Positions 1 to 8,663 of a DNA stretch of 39,794 nucleotides are shown here, in pieces (the first letter of the stretch is position 1; each line of letters starts with the position of its first letter). The notes beneath the pieces were generated by a model. It saw only the letters and a list, made by a program, of their open reading frames with translations, did no database searches and was not told where the DNA came from. Made by a program: the position numbers and the translations under genes. The DNA is from an uncultured Lachnospiraceae bacterium (GTDB lineage: Bacteria > Bacillota > Clostridia > Lachnospirales > Lachnospiraceae), in the NCBI GenBank assembly GCA_948470755.1, contig CAOKPU010000023.1, positions 1 through 39,794 of the forward strand, read 5' to 3'.

Positions 1-73
1 AGCGCGAGACGGGACTCGAACCCGCGGCCTCGACCTTGGCAAGGTCGCGCTCCACCAACTGAGCCACTCGCGC
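1..73 (-). tRNA. tRNA-Gly (anticodon GCC)
   Basis: Read on the minus strand, this folds as a full cloverleaf. The 7-bp acceptor stem is GCGCGAG/CTCGCGC. The D arm is GCTC/GAGC. The anticodon arm is CGACC-TTGCCAA-GGTCG, which puts GCC at the anticodon. The T arm is GCGGG-TTCGAGT-CCCGT. GCC reads GGC/GGU glycine codons. The discriminator base is position 1, the first base of the window, so I cannot see whether CCA is encoded or whether more tRNA genes follow. Confidence 0.96.
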
Positions 74-79
74 AAATAA

Positions 80-120
80 AATAATAAATGTCGATTTCCG
101 TTGCATCAACATTTATTATT
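80..120 (-). terminator. Stem-loop downstream of the VanW gene
   Basis: AATAATAAATGT (80-91) and ACATTTATTATT (109-120) form a perfect 12-bp stem with a 17-base loop. It lies between the 3' end of the minus-strand VanW gene and the tRNA gene. The stem is all A/T except one pair, so it would be weak. It may separate the two transcripts or protect the VanW mRNA 3' end. Confidence 0.45.
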
Positions 121-183
121 CTACATACGATTAGTTGATTTGTCAACTATTAATTTATATTTTTCATTAGCCTTTATACAGGC

Positions 184-1005
184 TTATTCTTCTTTGCTGA
201 TGCTGACAGTCAATGTCCCGTCTTCCGCAGAGGAATTAATACGGATCGGGTAATCATATGGATTCCGGAAGCGGAGGTCTTTCATTCCTTCTACGATGGC
301 GGAGTCCAATCCTTTTGGAACATAGTCTACGTTGAGAGAATGGGCGTATCGTTCCGATGCCGGGATAGAGGAAAGCATCATCGTAACATATAAAGTGGAT
401 GATACCTGACAAATCCCTCCGCCTACGCTGGACACCACTCGTCCGGAGGCAAAAGAAGGAGCTACCACGTAGCCGTTTTCCGTCGTCCGGGACATGATGG
501 AATTGCTGAAAGAAAAAGATTTCCCGGGCTGGATGACGATGCCGTTAATGCGTTGGGATGCCAGTTCCACGTTGATGGCCCTGTCTTCTTCGGTATTGTA
601 CTGAGTGGAGAAAGAGGCGATCTCATTAGTGCCGCCTGCCTGAGCGGCGGCTGAACGGCCTTCTGCTTTTCCTGATTGAAGGTAGTGGTAGTAATAGGAG
701 CTTAAGTCTTTAATGCCATATACGGACAACAAATCCAGATTATTCTTCATATAAGCCCTTACATTAAAGTCGGCTTTCCCGGTGCGCCCTTCTTTCATCC
801 CGGAATTAATAAAGTGTTCCAGCAGCTTGTCCGCATCATGGCCTACCGTCTGTTGCACATCGGGATAATTATTGTAATAATATTCCGCATCGAAAACGGC
901 AGAGTAGTCTATGCTGCCGGAAGATAATTCCGCTGCCTGTACTGCCATAACGGAGAAGAGGCTAAGGCATAATGTTAAGGCGGCTATTTTCTTTAGTTTA
1001 TTCAT
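184..1005 (-). CDS. Secreted VanW-family protein with two N-terminal YYxxNYPDV-type repeats
   Basis: 273 residues. An N-terminal signal peptide (about 1-25, ending VQA-A) predicts export. Residues 38-75 (FDAEYYYNNYPDV ... INSGMKEGR) and 80-117 (FNVRAYMKNNLDLL ... LQSGKAEGR) are two copies of a tyrosine/asparagine-rich module seen in secreted Clostridia proteins. The VanW domain fills about 130-270, with its hallmark GGGICQVSSTLY at 195-206. VanW occurs in some vancomycin-resistance clusters, but its biochemical role is unknown and most copies are unrelated to resistance. No other van gene is near. An aaggag ribosome site precedes the ATG. A second VanW protein lies at 10794-12500. Confidence 0.88.
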   Translation of the reverse strand: MNKLKKIAALTLCLSLFSVMAVQAAELSSGSIDYSAVFDAEYYYNNYPDVQQTVGHDADKLLEHFINSGMKEGRTGKADFNVRAYMKNNLDLLSVYGIKDLSSYYYHYLQSGKAEGRSAAAQAGGTNEIASFSTQYNTEEDRAINVELASQRINGIVIQPGKSFSFSNSIMSRTTENGYVVAPSFASGRVVSSVGGGICQVSSTLYVTMMLSSIPASERYAHSLNVDYVPKGLDSAIVEGMKDLRFRNPYDYPIRINSSAEDGTLTVSISKEE

Positions 1006-1250
1006 TTTCCCACTCCTTAGTATCTTGTTGTTTTTCTTTCATTTTTCAACTTGCCAGATAGGCGCGTTTATTTTTTATGCGGCTTTCTGCCGGATGTATA
1101 TCCGCTGCGCATGGCTGCGGCATATCCAAAACTGCAATATAGAAAGACTGGATTGCAATGCTTATTTAGCGTAACATAAATCCTGCTCATTTGCCAGCGG
1201 TAATGTCCTTTTTTTAAAGAAAAATTAAGAAAATATTAAACCCGCCTACA

Positions 1251-1279
1251 TTGACCCTGTTTAATCATCTTGCTATGAT
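1251..1279 (+). promoter_or_regulatory. Sigma-A promoter for the acyltransferase
   Basis: TTGACC (1251-1256), a 17-base spacer and TATGAT (1274-1279) make a near-consensus vegetative promoter about 80 bases before the ATG at 1359. The rest of the gap between the VanW start (1005) and 1358 is A/T-rich. I see no further gene or structured element in it. Confidence 0.7.
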
Positions 1280-1358
1280 TCATATGATTTACAGTTATGG
1301 ATGACTGCAGATGCGTTTATTTGTCCATCTGCCATATATAGCATTGGTGAGGAGAAGT

Positions 1359-2363
1359 ATGGAGAAAAGAGCAGGAAGGCAGCTTATGCCAAAAAGGGAG
1401 ACAGATTGGTTCCGGGGAATCGCTGCGGTAATGGTAGTCTTATCGCATTATGCGGAATGGTGGTCATGGTTTACGCCGACGGAAGGGAATGCGGAGATGT
1501 TCCGGCTGGCATTGACAAAGCTTGGGGTATATGGGGTAGACATTTTCTTCCTTTTTTCCGGATATTCTATGGTAAAGTCTTTAGGGCGGGAAAGGATATA
1601 TGGGTTGTTTATATGGAAGAGGGTGAAAAATGTGTATATTCCGTATTTTGTCGTTGTGGGGACAATAGAGCTTTTGTCGGGGGGTTTTAGTTCTGCGCGG
1701 GATTTCATTAATTTTGTAACCGGTTATGATTATTGGTATATGTTTGTTTTGTTTTTGTTTTATATAGGATTCATTGTTGTTTATACGGTAGCCGGGGGCA
1801 AGGCGCCCAGGGTCTTTATATTCTGCGCTTTTACTTACTTTATGTCGGATGCCTTTTACCAGAGAGGGATGCACGATTTCTGGTATGTTTCCAATATTGC
1901 TTTTGCATTGGGGGTAATTGCGGGGGAATATGAGGAATCGTTTATAAAGATACTGGATAAGGCGTGGCTTTTTATATCGGCCGCCCTTGCTGTAAGTATG
2001 GTGTTTGTGGTAAAATGGGGATTAGATGACGGATCGGGTATAGGTGAAAATCTGGCAAGGTATCGGCTGCAGTTTCAGATTGGGGCAACTGTGGTATGGA
2101 CTTTGCTGATCTTGATTATGGCTGCAAAATGCAGGATAAAGGAAAAAGTATTTGCCTTTCTCGGAAAAAGTTCTCTTTACATATATTTGACGCATACCTA
2201 TATATTTATGGGCTGTGTCAATAGTCTGGAATTAAGCTATGTATGGAGGTTTGCGGTTAGTGCATTGCTTACGGTTGCTGTTTCTTTATTATGCAGCCGG
2301 CTGATTGCGGCAGCATGGAACGCCGGTTCCAAAGAGAGGTTGGGAAATGGAGAAAGCTTATGA
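1359..2363 (+). CDS. Acyltransferase family 3 membrane protein (OafA-like)
   Basis: 334 residues from the ATG at 1359, chosen because gaggag lies just upstream; a reading 16 codons longer has no such site. It is an integral membrane protein with about ten hydrophobic segments. The start RETDWFRGIAAVMVVLSHY matches acyltransferase family 3 proteins, which O-acetylate cell-surface sugars, peptidoglycan or exopolysaccharide. The basic-residue/RGIA.MVVLSHY region carries the family's conserved histidine. The C-terminal LGKSSLYIYLTHTYIF is also typical. The end overlaps the next gene by 17 bases, so the two are probably cotranscribed. The substrate cannot be told from sequence. Confidence 0.85.
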   Translation: MEKRAGRQLMPKRETDWFRGIAAVMVVLSHYAEWWSWFTPTEGNAEMFRLALTKLGVYGVDIFFLFSGYSMVKSLGRERIYGLFIWKRVKNVYIPYFVVVGTIELLSGGFSSARDFINFVTGYDYWYMFVLFLFYIGFIVVYTVAGGKAPRVFIFCAFTYFMSDAFYQRGMHDFWYVSNIAFALGVIAGEYEESFIKILDKAWLFISAALAVSMVFVVKWGLDDGSGIGENLARYRLQFQIGATVVWTLLILIMAAKCRIKEKVFAFLGKSSLYIYLTHTYIFMGCVNSLELSYVWRFAVSALLTVAVSLLCSRLIAAAWNAGSKERLGNGESL

Positions 2364-3249
2364 GCTGGAATTCGGGGGCGAGAAATCAGGGAGTTTATAT
2401 GTCAATTGCTGCGGCTGTTCAAAGACGGGACCGCTGCATAGCTTTGGTCCTGCATGGAAGCCCCATTATTTGATTCATTATGTTTTGAGCGGGAAAGGAA
2501 AATTCATGATTGGCGGAAAAACATATCCGTTGGAGGCAGGGTATGGTTTTTTGATTATGCCGGAAGAGTTGGCTTTTTACCAGTCGGATGAAAAGGAACC
2601 GTGGACATATGTATGGGTAGGCTTTAGTGGGACGAAGGCAAAGGAATATATGAAAACAATGGGCCTCTCCGTGGAACATCCGGTATTTGCTTCAGGACGT
2701 TCTGACGAGTTGTATCAGACGGTTAAGGATATGATGGAGCATAATACATATGGGATTTCCAATGAATTGCGCAGGACGGGGCAGCTATCCATCTTTCTTT
2801 CCATTATTGCGGAGAGTTCGGTGATAAGAGAGAAGGAGCAGGGTGATTGGGCGAACCGTTATGTGAGCAAGGCAATAGAATTTATCCAGGGCAATTACTG
2901 CAATCCCATCAAAGTGACGGATGTGGCGAATTATGTTTGTGTCAATCGAAGTTATCTGTATACGTTATTCCAGAGTTCTCTTGGCCTTTCGCCGCAGCAG
3001 TTTCTTATGACTTTCCGGATTACAAAGGCGGCGGAGCTTTTGCAGCACACCTCGTTATCCATAGAAAGCATAGCTATTTCCTGCGGGTATCAGGATCCTC
3101 TCGTATTTACCAAAGCCTTCCGTCAAATGAAAAAAACGTCGCCTTCCGCTTACCGTAAGGAAATGAAGAAGGGGGAAACGAGGAAGAACAAGGAACACCT
3201 GGAGCAGGTGGAAGAATTTATCAGCAAGACAAAGAAGTCAACATTTTGA
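2347..3249 (+). CDS. AraC-family transcriptional regulator, probably of galactose genes
   Basis: 300 residues from the ATG at 2347 (MEKAYELEFG). The N-terminal half (about 20-150) has an AraC-type cupin pattern with HYVLSGKGKFMIGGKTYPLEAGYGF-like spacing, the sugar-sensing domain of this class. The C-terminal half (about 180-280) has the double helix-turn-helix, ending CGYQDPLVFTKAFRQMKKTSPSAYR. The last 20 residues are a charged tail. The gene overlaps the acyltransferase end and precedes galK, so control of galactose or galactoside use is likely. That assignment is inferred from position, not shown. Confidence 0.88.
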   Translation: MEKAYELEFGGEKSGSLYVNCCGCSKTGPLHSFGPAWKPHYLIHYVLSGKGKFMIGGKTYPLEAGYGFLIMPEELAFYQSDEKEPWTYVWVGFSGTKAKEYMKTMGLSVEHPVFASGRSDELYQTVKDMMEHNTYGISNELRRTGQLSIFLSIIAESSVIREKEQGDWANRYVSKAIEFIQGNYCNPIKVTDVANYVCVNRSYLYTLFQSSLGLSPQQFLMTFRITKAAELLQHTSLSIESIAISCGYQDPLVFTKAFRQMKKTSPSAYRKEMKKGETRKNKEHLEQVEEFISKTKKSTF

Positions 3250-3425
3250 CAAGTAATTGCAACAATGGATTATGGATTTTTAAAAGAGGCTTACTATAAT
3301 TTATTGTATGGGGTCCGGGCATTGGGAAGCCTGATCAAAAACTGGGAAGAACAAGGCCCCGGGAAAGGAAAAGCATTTAAAACAAAAACACAAGCGTCCA
3401 TGGCATGGACAGAAAGGGATGGGTT

Positions 3426-4613
3426 ATGGCAGAAAAAACAGCAAAGGAAATGAAGGAAATTATTCTTAACAAATTTGCAGAAGTATTTGGTGATACGGAA
3501 GGAGTAAAGGCATATTTTGCACCGGGCCGTGTGAATATGATCGGCGAACATACCGACTATAACGGCGGACATGTATTTCCCTGCGCACTGACGATAGGCA
3601 CTTATGGGGCGGCCCGGAAAAGGGAAGACAGGAAACTTCGTTTTTACTCCATGAATTTTAGCCATTTAGGAATTATAGAATCAAGCCTGGATGATTTGAA
3701 GCCGGCAAAGGAGGCGGGATGGACAAATTATCCCAAAGGAGTTATGTGGGCATTTGGGGAAAGGGGTTATGAGATTCCCTGCGGCATGGATTTGATGCTG
3801 AACGGGAATATACCGAATGGTTCAGGGCTTTCTTCTTCCGCATCGGTGGAAGTATTGACAGGCTTCATCCTGAGGGATTTTTTTGGTTTTGATGTAAGCA
3901 ATCAGGATTTGGCGCTGATCGGCCAGTTTTCTGAAAATAATTTTAACGGGGTTAATTGCGGCATTATGGATCAGTTCGCGATTGCAATGGGGAAGGAAGG
4001 CCATGCGATCTTCCTGGATACGGCGGACTTATCTTATGAATATGCGCCGATCAAGCTGGAAAACGCAAAGATAGTCATTTCCTGCAGCAATAAGAAACGC
4101 GGGCTGGGGGATTCCAAATATAATGAAAGAAGAAGCGAGTGCGAGACGGCCCTTGCGGAGATTCAGACGGTTGTGGGGATTAACGGCTTAGGGGATCTGA
4201 CGGAAGAACAGTTTGAGCAGTATAAATCGGCAATTAAAGATGAAGTCCGTGTAAAGAGGGCAAAACATGCGGTTTATGAAAACAGGAGAACCGTAAAAGC
4301 TGTGGAAGCGTTGAAAAATAATGACGTGGAGCTGTTTGGGAAATTGATGAATGCTTCCCATATCTCCCTTCAGTATGATTATGAAGTGACGGGGATTGAG
4401 CTGGATACATTGGTGGAAGAGGCATGGAAAGTAGACGGCGTGATTGGTTCGAGAATGACGGGCGCCGGTTTTGGAGGCTGCACGGTGAGCATCGTAAAAA
4501 CGGATGCGATTGATTCCTTTATTGAGAAGGTTGGGAAAGCCTATAAGGAGAAAATAGGGTATGCGGCAGATTTTTATGTAGTGGAAATCGGTGACGGTCC
4601 GGTAGTTTTATAA
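3426..4613 (+). CDS. galK: Galactokinase
   Basis: Phosphorylates alpha-D-galactose to galactose-1-phosphate with ATP, the first committed Leloir step, in the cytosol. The protein shows the galactokinase signature GRVNMIGEHTDYNGG near the N-terminus, the GHMP kinase ATP motif PNGSGLSSSASVEV and the C-terminal GSRMTGAGFGGCTVSI. At 395 residues it is of normal length. I chose the ATG at 3426 (MAEKTAKEM), which has aaaggga upstream; an ATG 7 codons earlier is less well placed. It is followed 23 bases later by galT. The 176 bases before it contain TTGACA at 3246-3251 but no convincing matched -10. Confidence 0.97.
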   Translation: MAEKTAKEMKEIILNKFAEVFGDTEGVKAYFAPGRVNMIGEHTDYNGGHVFPCALTIGTYGAARKREDRKLRFYSMNFSHLGIIESSLDDLKPAKEAGWTNYPKGVMWAFGERGYEIPCGMDLMLNGNIPNGSGLSSSASVEVLTGFILRDFFGFDVSNQDLALIGQFSENNFNGVNCGIMDQFAIAMGKEGHAIFLDTADLSYEYAPIKLENAKIVISCSNKKRGLGDSKYNERRSECETALAEIQTVVGINGLGDLTEEQFEQYKSAIKDEVRVKRAKHAVYENRRTVKAVEALKNNDVELFGKLMNASHISLQYDYEVTGIELDTLVEEAWKVDGVIGSRMTGAGFGGCTVSIVKTDAIDSFIEKVGKAYKEKIGYAADFYVVEIGDGPVVL

Positions 4614-4636
4614 AGGAAGAAGGGGGCGGTCAGGAT

Positions 4637-6157
4637 ATGATAGAGCAGGATATAAGGAAGCTGGTGGCTTACGGGTTAAAAACAGGGCTGGTGGAAGAGG
4701 AAGATGAGATCTATACCACAAACAGGTTGTTGGAGCTTTTTGGCCTGGATGGCCTGACAGATGAAGGAGCGGGCGGTTCCGGGGAAGTTCCCATGGAAGT
4801 GGAAGAATTAGAAGAAACGCTTGGGAGAATGATGGATTATGCTGTAGAAGCAGGGATTATGAAAGAAGACGGCATTGTTTACAGGGATTTGTTTGACACG
4901 AAAATTATGAGTATGCTTGTGCCGAGACCCAGCGAGGTGATCCGCGGATTTTGGGATTTGTATGAACAGGATCCGAAAAGCGCAACGGATTTTTATTATA
5001 AGTTTAGCCAGGATACGGATTATATAAGAAGATACCGGATCAAAAAGGATCAGAAATGGACGGCGGATACCAAATACGGAGATTTGGATATTACGATCAA
5101 TCTGTCGAAGCCGGAAAAGGATCCAAAAGCAATTGCGGCAGCCAAGAGCGCAAAACAGGGCGGTTATCCCAAATGTCTGCTTTGTGTGGAAAACGAAGGA
5201 TATGCAGGGCGCGTCAATCATCCGGCCAGACAGAACCATAGGGTGATTCCGGTAAAAATCCATGGCTCCAAATGGGGTTTCCAGTATTCGCCATATGTTT
5301 ATTATAATGAACACTGTATTGTATTTAATTCGGAACATATCCCGATGAAGATAGAACATGACACCTTTTGCAAACTGTTTGATTTTGTAAAGCAGTTCCC
5401 TCATTATTTTGTTGGATCCAATGCGGATCTGCCGATTGTGGGCGGCTCTATTCTAAGCCATGATCATTTCCAGGGAGGGAATTATGAATTTGCCATGGCG
5501 AAAGCGGGAGTGGAAAAGACCTTTTCCGTAAAGGGGTTTGAGGATGTGGAAGCAGGGATTGTCAACTGGCCGATGTCGGTAATCCGGATTGCGTGTGAAG
5601 ACAGCGACAGGGTCATTGCTTTGGCGGATGTGATACTGGAAAAATGGAGAGGATATACGGATGAGAATGCATTCATCTATGCATATACGGATGGGGAACC
5701 TCATAATACCATTACCCCGATTGCCAGAAAGAGGGATGGGAAATACGAACTGGATCTGGTGCTGCGCAATAATATTACGACAAGCGAACATCCTTTGGGT
5801 GTATATCACCCTCATGCAAAGCTTCATCATATTAAGAAAGAAAACATCGGCCTGATTGAAGTCATGGGCCTGGCTGTTCTCCCCGCCCGGCTGAAAGGGG
5901 AAATGGACAAATTGGCGGACGCCATCTTGGCCAAAGAAGATATCCGCAGCGACGCCGAACTGGAGAAACATGCGGACTGGGTGGACGGATTCCTTCCGGG
6001 GTATGAGCCGGAGGAAAGGGACACAAAAGAAAAAATGATGGAGATCCTGCATAAAGAGATAGGCGATGTATTTATGCAGGTACTGGAAGATGCCGGAGTT
6101 TATAAGCGGACGGACGAAGGAAAAGCGGCATTTGAGAGATTCCTGGATATATTATAA
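4637..6157 (+). CDS. galT: UDP-glucose--hexose-1-phosphate uridylyltransferase (long Firmicutes form)
   Basis: Transfers UMP from UDP-glucose to galactose-1-phosphate, giving UDP-galactose and glucose-1-phosphate. At 506 residues it belongs to the long GalT family of Firmicutes, not the roughly 350-residue E. coli type. Visible family features include GGSILSHDHFQGGNYEFAM, which carries histidines of the active-site region, and EHPLGVYHPHAKLHHIKKENIG. It follows galK by 23 bases and ends just before a strong terminator, so galK-galT form the end of this operon. No galE or transporter lies in the window. Confidence 0.96.
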   Translation: MIEQDIRKLVAYGLKTGLVEEEDEIYTTNRLLELFGLDGLTDEGAGGSGEVPMEVEELEETLGRMMDYAVEAGIMKEDGIVYRDLFDTKIMSMLVPRPSEVIRGFWDLYEQDPKSATDFYYKFSQDTDYIRRYRIKKDQKWTADTKYGDLDITINLSKPEKDPKAIAAAKSAKQGGYPKCLLCVENEGYAGRVNHPARQNHRVIPVKIHGSKWGFQYSPYVYYNEHCIVFNSEHIPMKIEHDTFCKLFDFVKQFPHYFVGSNADLPIVGGSILSHDHFQGGNYEFAMAKAGVEKTFSVKGFEDVEAGIVNWPMSVIRIACEDSDRVIALADVILEKWRGYTDENAFIYAYTDGEPHNTITPIARKRDGKYELDLVLRNNITTSEHPLGVYHPHAKLHHIKKENIGLIEVMGLAVLPARLKGEMDKLADAILAKEDIRSDAELEKHADWVDGFLPGYEPEERDTKEKMMEILHKEIGDVFMQVLEDAGVYKRTDEGKAAFERFLDIL

Positions 6158-6174
6158 AAATATCTTCTAAGAAG

Positions 6175-6220
6175 GATTGACATGGGAAGCGGAATTGCAT
6201 CCTGATGTCAATCTTTTTTT
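6175..6220 (+). terminator. Rho-independent terminator after galT
   Basis: GATTGACAT (6175-6183) pairs perfectly with ATGTCAATC (6205-6213), and seven T residues follow at 6214-6220. It lies 18 bases after the galT stop codon and is a convincing intrinsic terminator for the galactose genes. Confidence 0.88.
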
Positions 6221-6362
6221 GCATCATAGGATTTGGTCGTCAAAAGGCTCATCCGGAGTCCCCGTCTGGCAGATGGTGCGCACTCTGTTGCACGGGACAT
6301 TCCGATGAGCCTTTTGACGACCGAATCATCATAGGAAATTGCCCTGCAATTTCCTATGATGC
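6221..6362. repeat. Nested inverted-repeat element, about 142 bp
   Basis: The outer arms GCATCATAGGA (6221-6231) and TCCTATGATGC (6352-6362) are perfect complements. Inside, 6235-6257 and 6301-6322 (GGTCGTCAAAAGGCTCATC and its complement) form a 22-bp stem with one bulged C and a partly paired loop. A further perfect 15-bp hairpin is 6328-6342/6346-6360, with loop cct. The 3' strand of that hairpin is also the 3' outer arm, so two foldings compete. A 31-base stretch (6226-6256) recurs at 15290-15320 with 26 of 31 identical bases. It has no coding potential. It may be a small non-autonomous mobile repeat or a structured transcript. Confidence 0.72.
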
Positions 6363-6385
6363 AAAAACCTCCGGGGCTATGGCAG

Positions 6386-6721
6386 TCAATAGAGCCCGCT
6401 GATGCTTTCTAAAAAATGCTGCAGATGAATGCGCTGGATAGGATTAAGTTTTTGGAGCAGTTTTATTTGGGATTGGTAACGGCGGCTGTCGATGTTTTTC
6501 TCCGTTGTCCTGCCGTAGGAGAGGCGTTGGTCGGAGAGGCAGAGGATATAATCCGCCGATACGTGAAAGGCATTGGAAAGCCTGACGATTAAATCGGCAT
6601 CCGGGATGCTGATTCCGCATTCGATCCGGCTTAATGCAGTCTGGTTTGCCCCTATTTTTACGGCGAGATATTCCTGCGTGTAATGTTTTTCTTGTCTTAA
6701 TTGTTTGATTCTGGTTTTCAT
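6386..6721 (-). CDS. Small XRE-family HTH regulator
   Basis: 111 residues. Residues 1-60 (MKTRIKQLRQEKHYTQEYLAVKIG ... SRIECGISIPDADLIVRLSNAFHVSADYIL) form a standard Cro/C1-type helix-turn-helix. The C-terminal half is short and carries no recognised domain. A strong aggggga-type ribosome site precedes the ATG. It is transcribed away from the radical SAM gene and shares the 154-base divergent region 6722-6875 with it, so it may regulate that gene or itself. The target is unknown. Confidence 0.85.
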   Translation of the reverse strand: MKTRIKQLRQEKHYTQEYLAVKIGANQTALSRIECGISIPDADLIVRLSNAFHVSADYILCLSDQRLSYGRTTEKNIDSRRYQSQIKLLQKLNPIQRIHLQHFLESISGLY

Positions 6722-6829
6722 TATGAAATCCCCCTTCTCTTAAGCATGGCAAAGTAATAATAGCAATTTCAATATCCCATAGGTATTTTCAAGATGCAAG
6801 GAAAAGTTGTATGTCAAAACAGTATTATG

Positions 6830-6838
6830 TGTTATACT
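6830..6838 (+). promoter_or_regulatory. Extended -10 promoter for the radical SAM/nth operon
   Basis: TGTTATACT matches the extended -10 form TGnTATAAT with one mismatch. It lies 37 bases before the ATG at 6876. No good -35 is visible at 16-18 bases upstream, as is common for extended -10 promoters. Confidence 0.5.
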
Positions 6839-6875
6839 TGCAAAAAGAAAAAGGAATTATTGAAAGAGGAGAAAT

Positions 6876-8636
6876 ATGAAATTTTTATTAGTGGCGGTAA
6901 ATGCCAAATACATCCATTCCAACCCGGCGGTATATAGCCTGAAAGCTTATGCCGGGGCGGAATATGAAAAGGAAATTGAGATTGCAGAGTATACCATTAA
7001 TAATCCCATGGAGGATATTCTTTCCGATATATACAAAAAAAGGCCGGACGTCATAGGCTTTTCCTGTTATATATGGAACTGGCGGTTGGTCAGCGAGCTG
7101 ACGGCGGAGCTGCACAAGCTCATGCCCGGGCTGCCCATCTGGCTGGGGGGTCCGGAAGTAAGTTTCGATGACGGGGCAATCATTAGTAAAAATAACGGGA
7201 TAACAGGGATCATGGTAGGGGAAGGGGAGGAAACGTTCCGCGAATTGGCTGGTTATTACAAGGAAAGGGATGATGGAAGGGAGCCGGAAAGAGGGCTGGA
7301 TGAAATTGCGGGAATTGCCTTTTGGCAGGAGGGGCGGGTTGTCAGGACGAAAGAAAGAGGATGGCTGGAAATGGATAAATTGCCTTTTTTATATGAAGAC
7401 ACCGGAAAATTTCAAAACAGGATTATATATTACGAGTCTTCCAGAGGGTGTCCGTTCCGGTGCAGTTATTGTCTCTCCTCTATTGACAAGAAAGTGCGCC
7501 TCCGGCGGATAGAGACGGTAAAAGAGGAACTGCAGTTTTTTCTGGACGGCAAAGTGGGACAGGTAAAATTCGTAGACAGGACGTTTAACTGCAGCCATAT
7601 GCATACGGTGGAAATATGGAGGTATCTTGCTTCTCATGACAATGGAGTGACGAATTTCCATTTTGAGATAGCGGGGGACAGGCTGGAGGAGGATGAACTG
7701 GCAATCCTTAAACAGATGCGTCCGGGGCTGGTGCAGTTGGAAATTGGCGTGCAGTCGGCGAACCCACTTACCTTGCAGGCCATTCAAAGGAATATGGACA
7801 TGGAAAGGCTGAAAAAAACGGTGGAATATATCCGTAAAGGGAGAAATGTGCATATTCATCTGGATCTGATTGCGGGCCTCCCTTATGAAGATTATGAGAG
7901 CTTTGGAAGGTCTTTTGATGTGGTATATGAGATGAAGCCTGAGCAACTGCAGTTAGGTTTCCTGAAAGTGCTGAAAGGCTCCCCCATGCATGAGAACGCA
8001 AGGGAATACGGGATAAAATACATGTCTTTACCGCCTTATGAAGTTTTGTGTTCAAACTGGCTTTCGTTTGGGGAAATCTGCAGATTGAAAAAGATTGAGG
8101 AAATGGTGGAACTGTATTATAACAGCAACCAGTTTACCCATACTTTGCCGGTGTTGGAAAGACTGTTTCCAAGCCCTTTTGCCATGTTTGATAAACTGGC
8201 GGAATATTATGAGGAAAAAGGATATTTTATCAACAACCCGTCCCGGACGTACCGTTATAGGATCCTTCTGGATTTTGCCCTATGCTATGGGGAGGATGAG
8301 GAAGGGCTATATAAAGAGCTTTTGACTTACGATATATATCTTAGGGAAAATATAAAAAGCCGTCCTGATTTTGCCAGGGATCTGTCGGGATATAAGGAAA
8401 GGTTCCGGGATTTTTATAATAAAGGAGAGGAAATCGGGAATGTATTGGCCGGATATGAAGGGTATCAGCCAAAGCAAATAGCCAGGATGACCCATATGGA
8501 AGTATTTTCCTATCCGGTCTGGGAGCCTGAGGGAGATATGGGCAGGCTGGAGAGGGATGTAATAGTGCTTTTTGATTATAAGAAAAGAAATCCGCTGACA
8601 AAGGAAGCAATGGCGGTGGTGTTGGATAAACGGTAA
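6876..8636 (+). CDS. B12-binding-domain radical SAM protein (DUF4080 type)
   Basis: 586 residues. The N-terminal 150 residues (MKFLLVAVNAKYIHSNPAVYSLKAYA ... WLGGPEVSF) match the cobalamin-binding domain of B12-dependent radical SAM proteins. The iron-sulfur motif CPFRCSYC in SSRGCPFRCSYCLSS follows, then the radical SAM barrel (GDRLEEDELAILKQMRPG, EIGVQSANP). The C-terminal 200 residues fit DUF4080. These proteins use S-adenosylmethionine radicals, often for methyl transfer, but no substrate is known for this subgroup. The next gene, nth, starts 27 bases later with its own ribosome site, so the two are probably cotranscribed. Family assignment is firm; function is unknown. Confidence 0.88.
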   Translation: MKFLLVAVNAKYIHSNPAVYSLKAYAGAEYEKEIEIAEYTINNPMEDILSDIYKKRPDVIGFSCYIWNWRLVSELTAELHKLMPGLPIWLGGPEVSFDDGAIISKNNGITGIMVGEGEETFRELAGYYKERDDGREPERGLDEIAGIAFWQEGRVVRTKERGWLEMDKLPFLYEDTGKFQNRIIYYESSRGCPFRCSYCLSSIDKKVRLRRIETVKEELQFFLDGKVGQVKFVDRTFNCSHMHTVEIWRYLASHDNGVTNFHFEIAGDRLEEDELAILKQMRPGLVQLEIGVQSANPLTLQAIQRNMDMERLKKTVEYIRKGRNVHIHLDLIAGLPYEDYESFGRSFDVVYEMKPEQLQLGFLKVLKGSPMHENAREYGIKYMSLPPYEVLCSNWLSFGEICRLKKIEEMVELYYNSNQFTHTLPVLERLFPSPFAMFDKLAEYYEEKGYFINNPSRTYRYRILLDFALCYGEDEEGLYKELLTYDIYLRENIKSRPDFARDLSGYKERFRDFYNKGEEIGNVLAGYEGYQPKQIARMTHMEVFSYPVWEPEGDMGRLERDVIVLFDYKKRNPLTKEAMAVVLDKR

Positions 8637-8663
8637 CGGAGATCGGGAAGAAAGGCGGATAAT

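Noticed and set aside
184-1005. Vancomycin-resistance determinant
   Set aside because: VanW domains are common in Clostridia; no vanA/B-type ligase, vanH, vanX or vanRS set is present.
911-1174. Plus-strand frame opposite the VanW gene
   Set aside because: It overlaps the VanW signal-peptide region in antisense and resembles no protein.
1301-1690. 129-codon frame inside the acyltransferase
   Set aside because: It lies in an alternate frame of a clear membrane-protein gene.
3246-3275. TTGACA as a galK promoter
   Set aside because: A perfect -35 is present, but the -10 at 17-18 bases is poor; TATAAT at 3295 is 43 bases away.
3265-3453. 62-codon open frame before galK
   Set aside because: It overlaps the galK start, has no ribosome site and its composition does not look coding.
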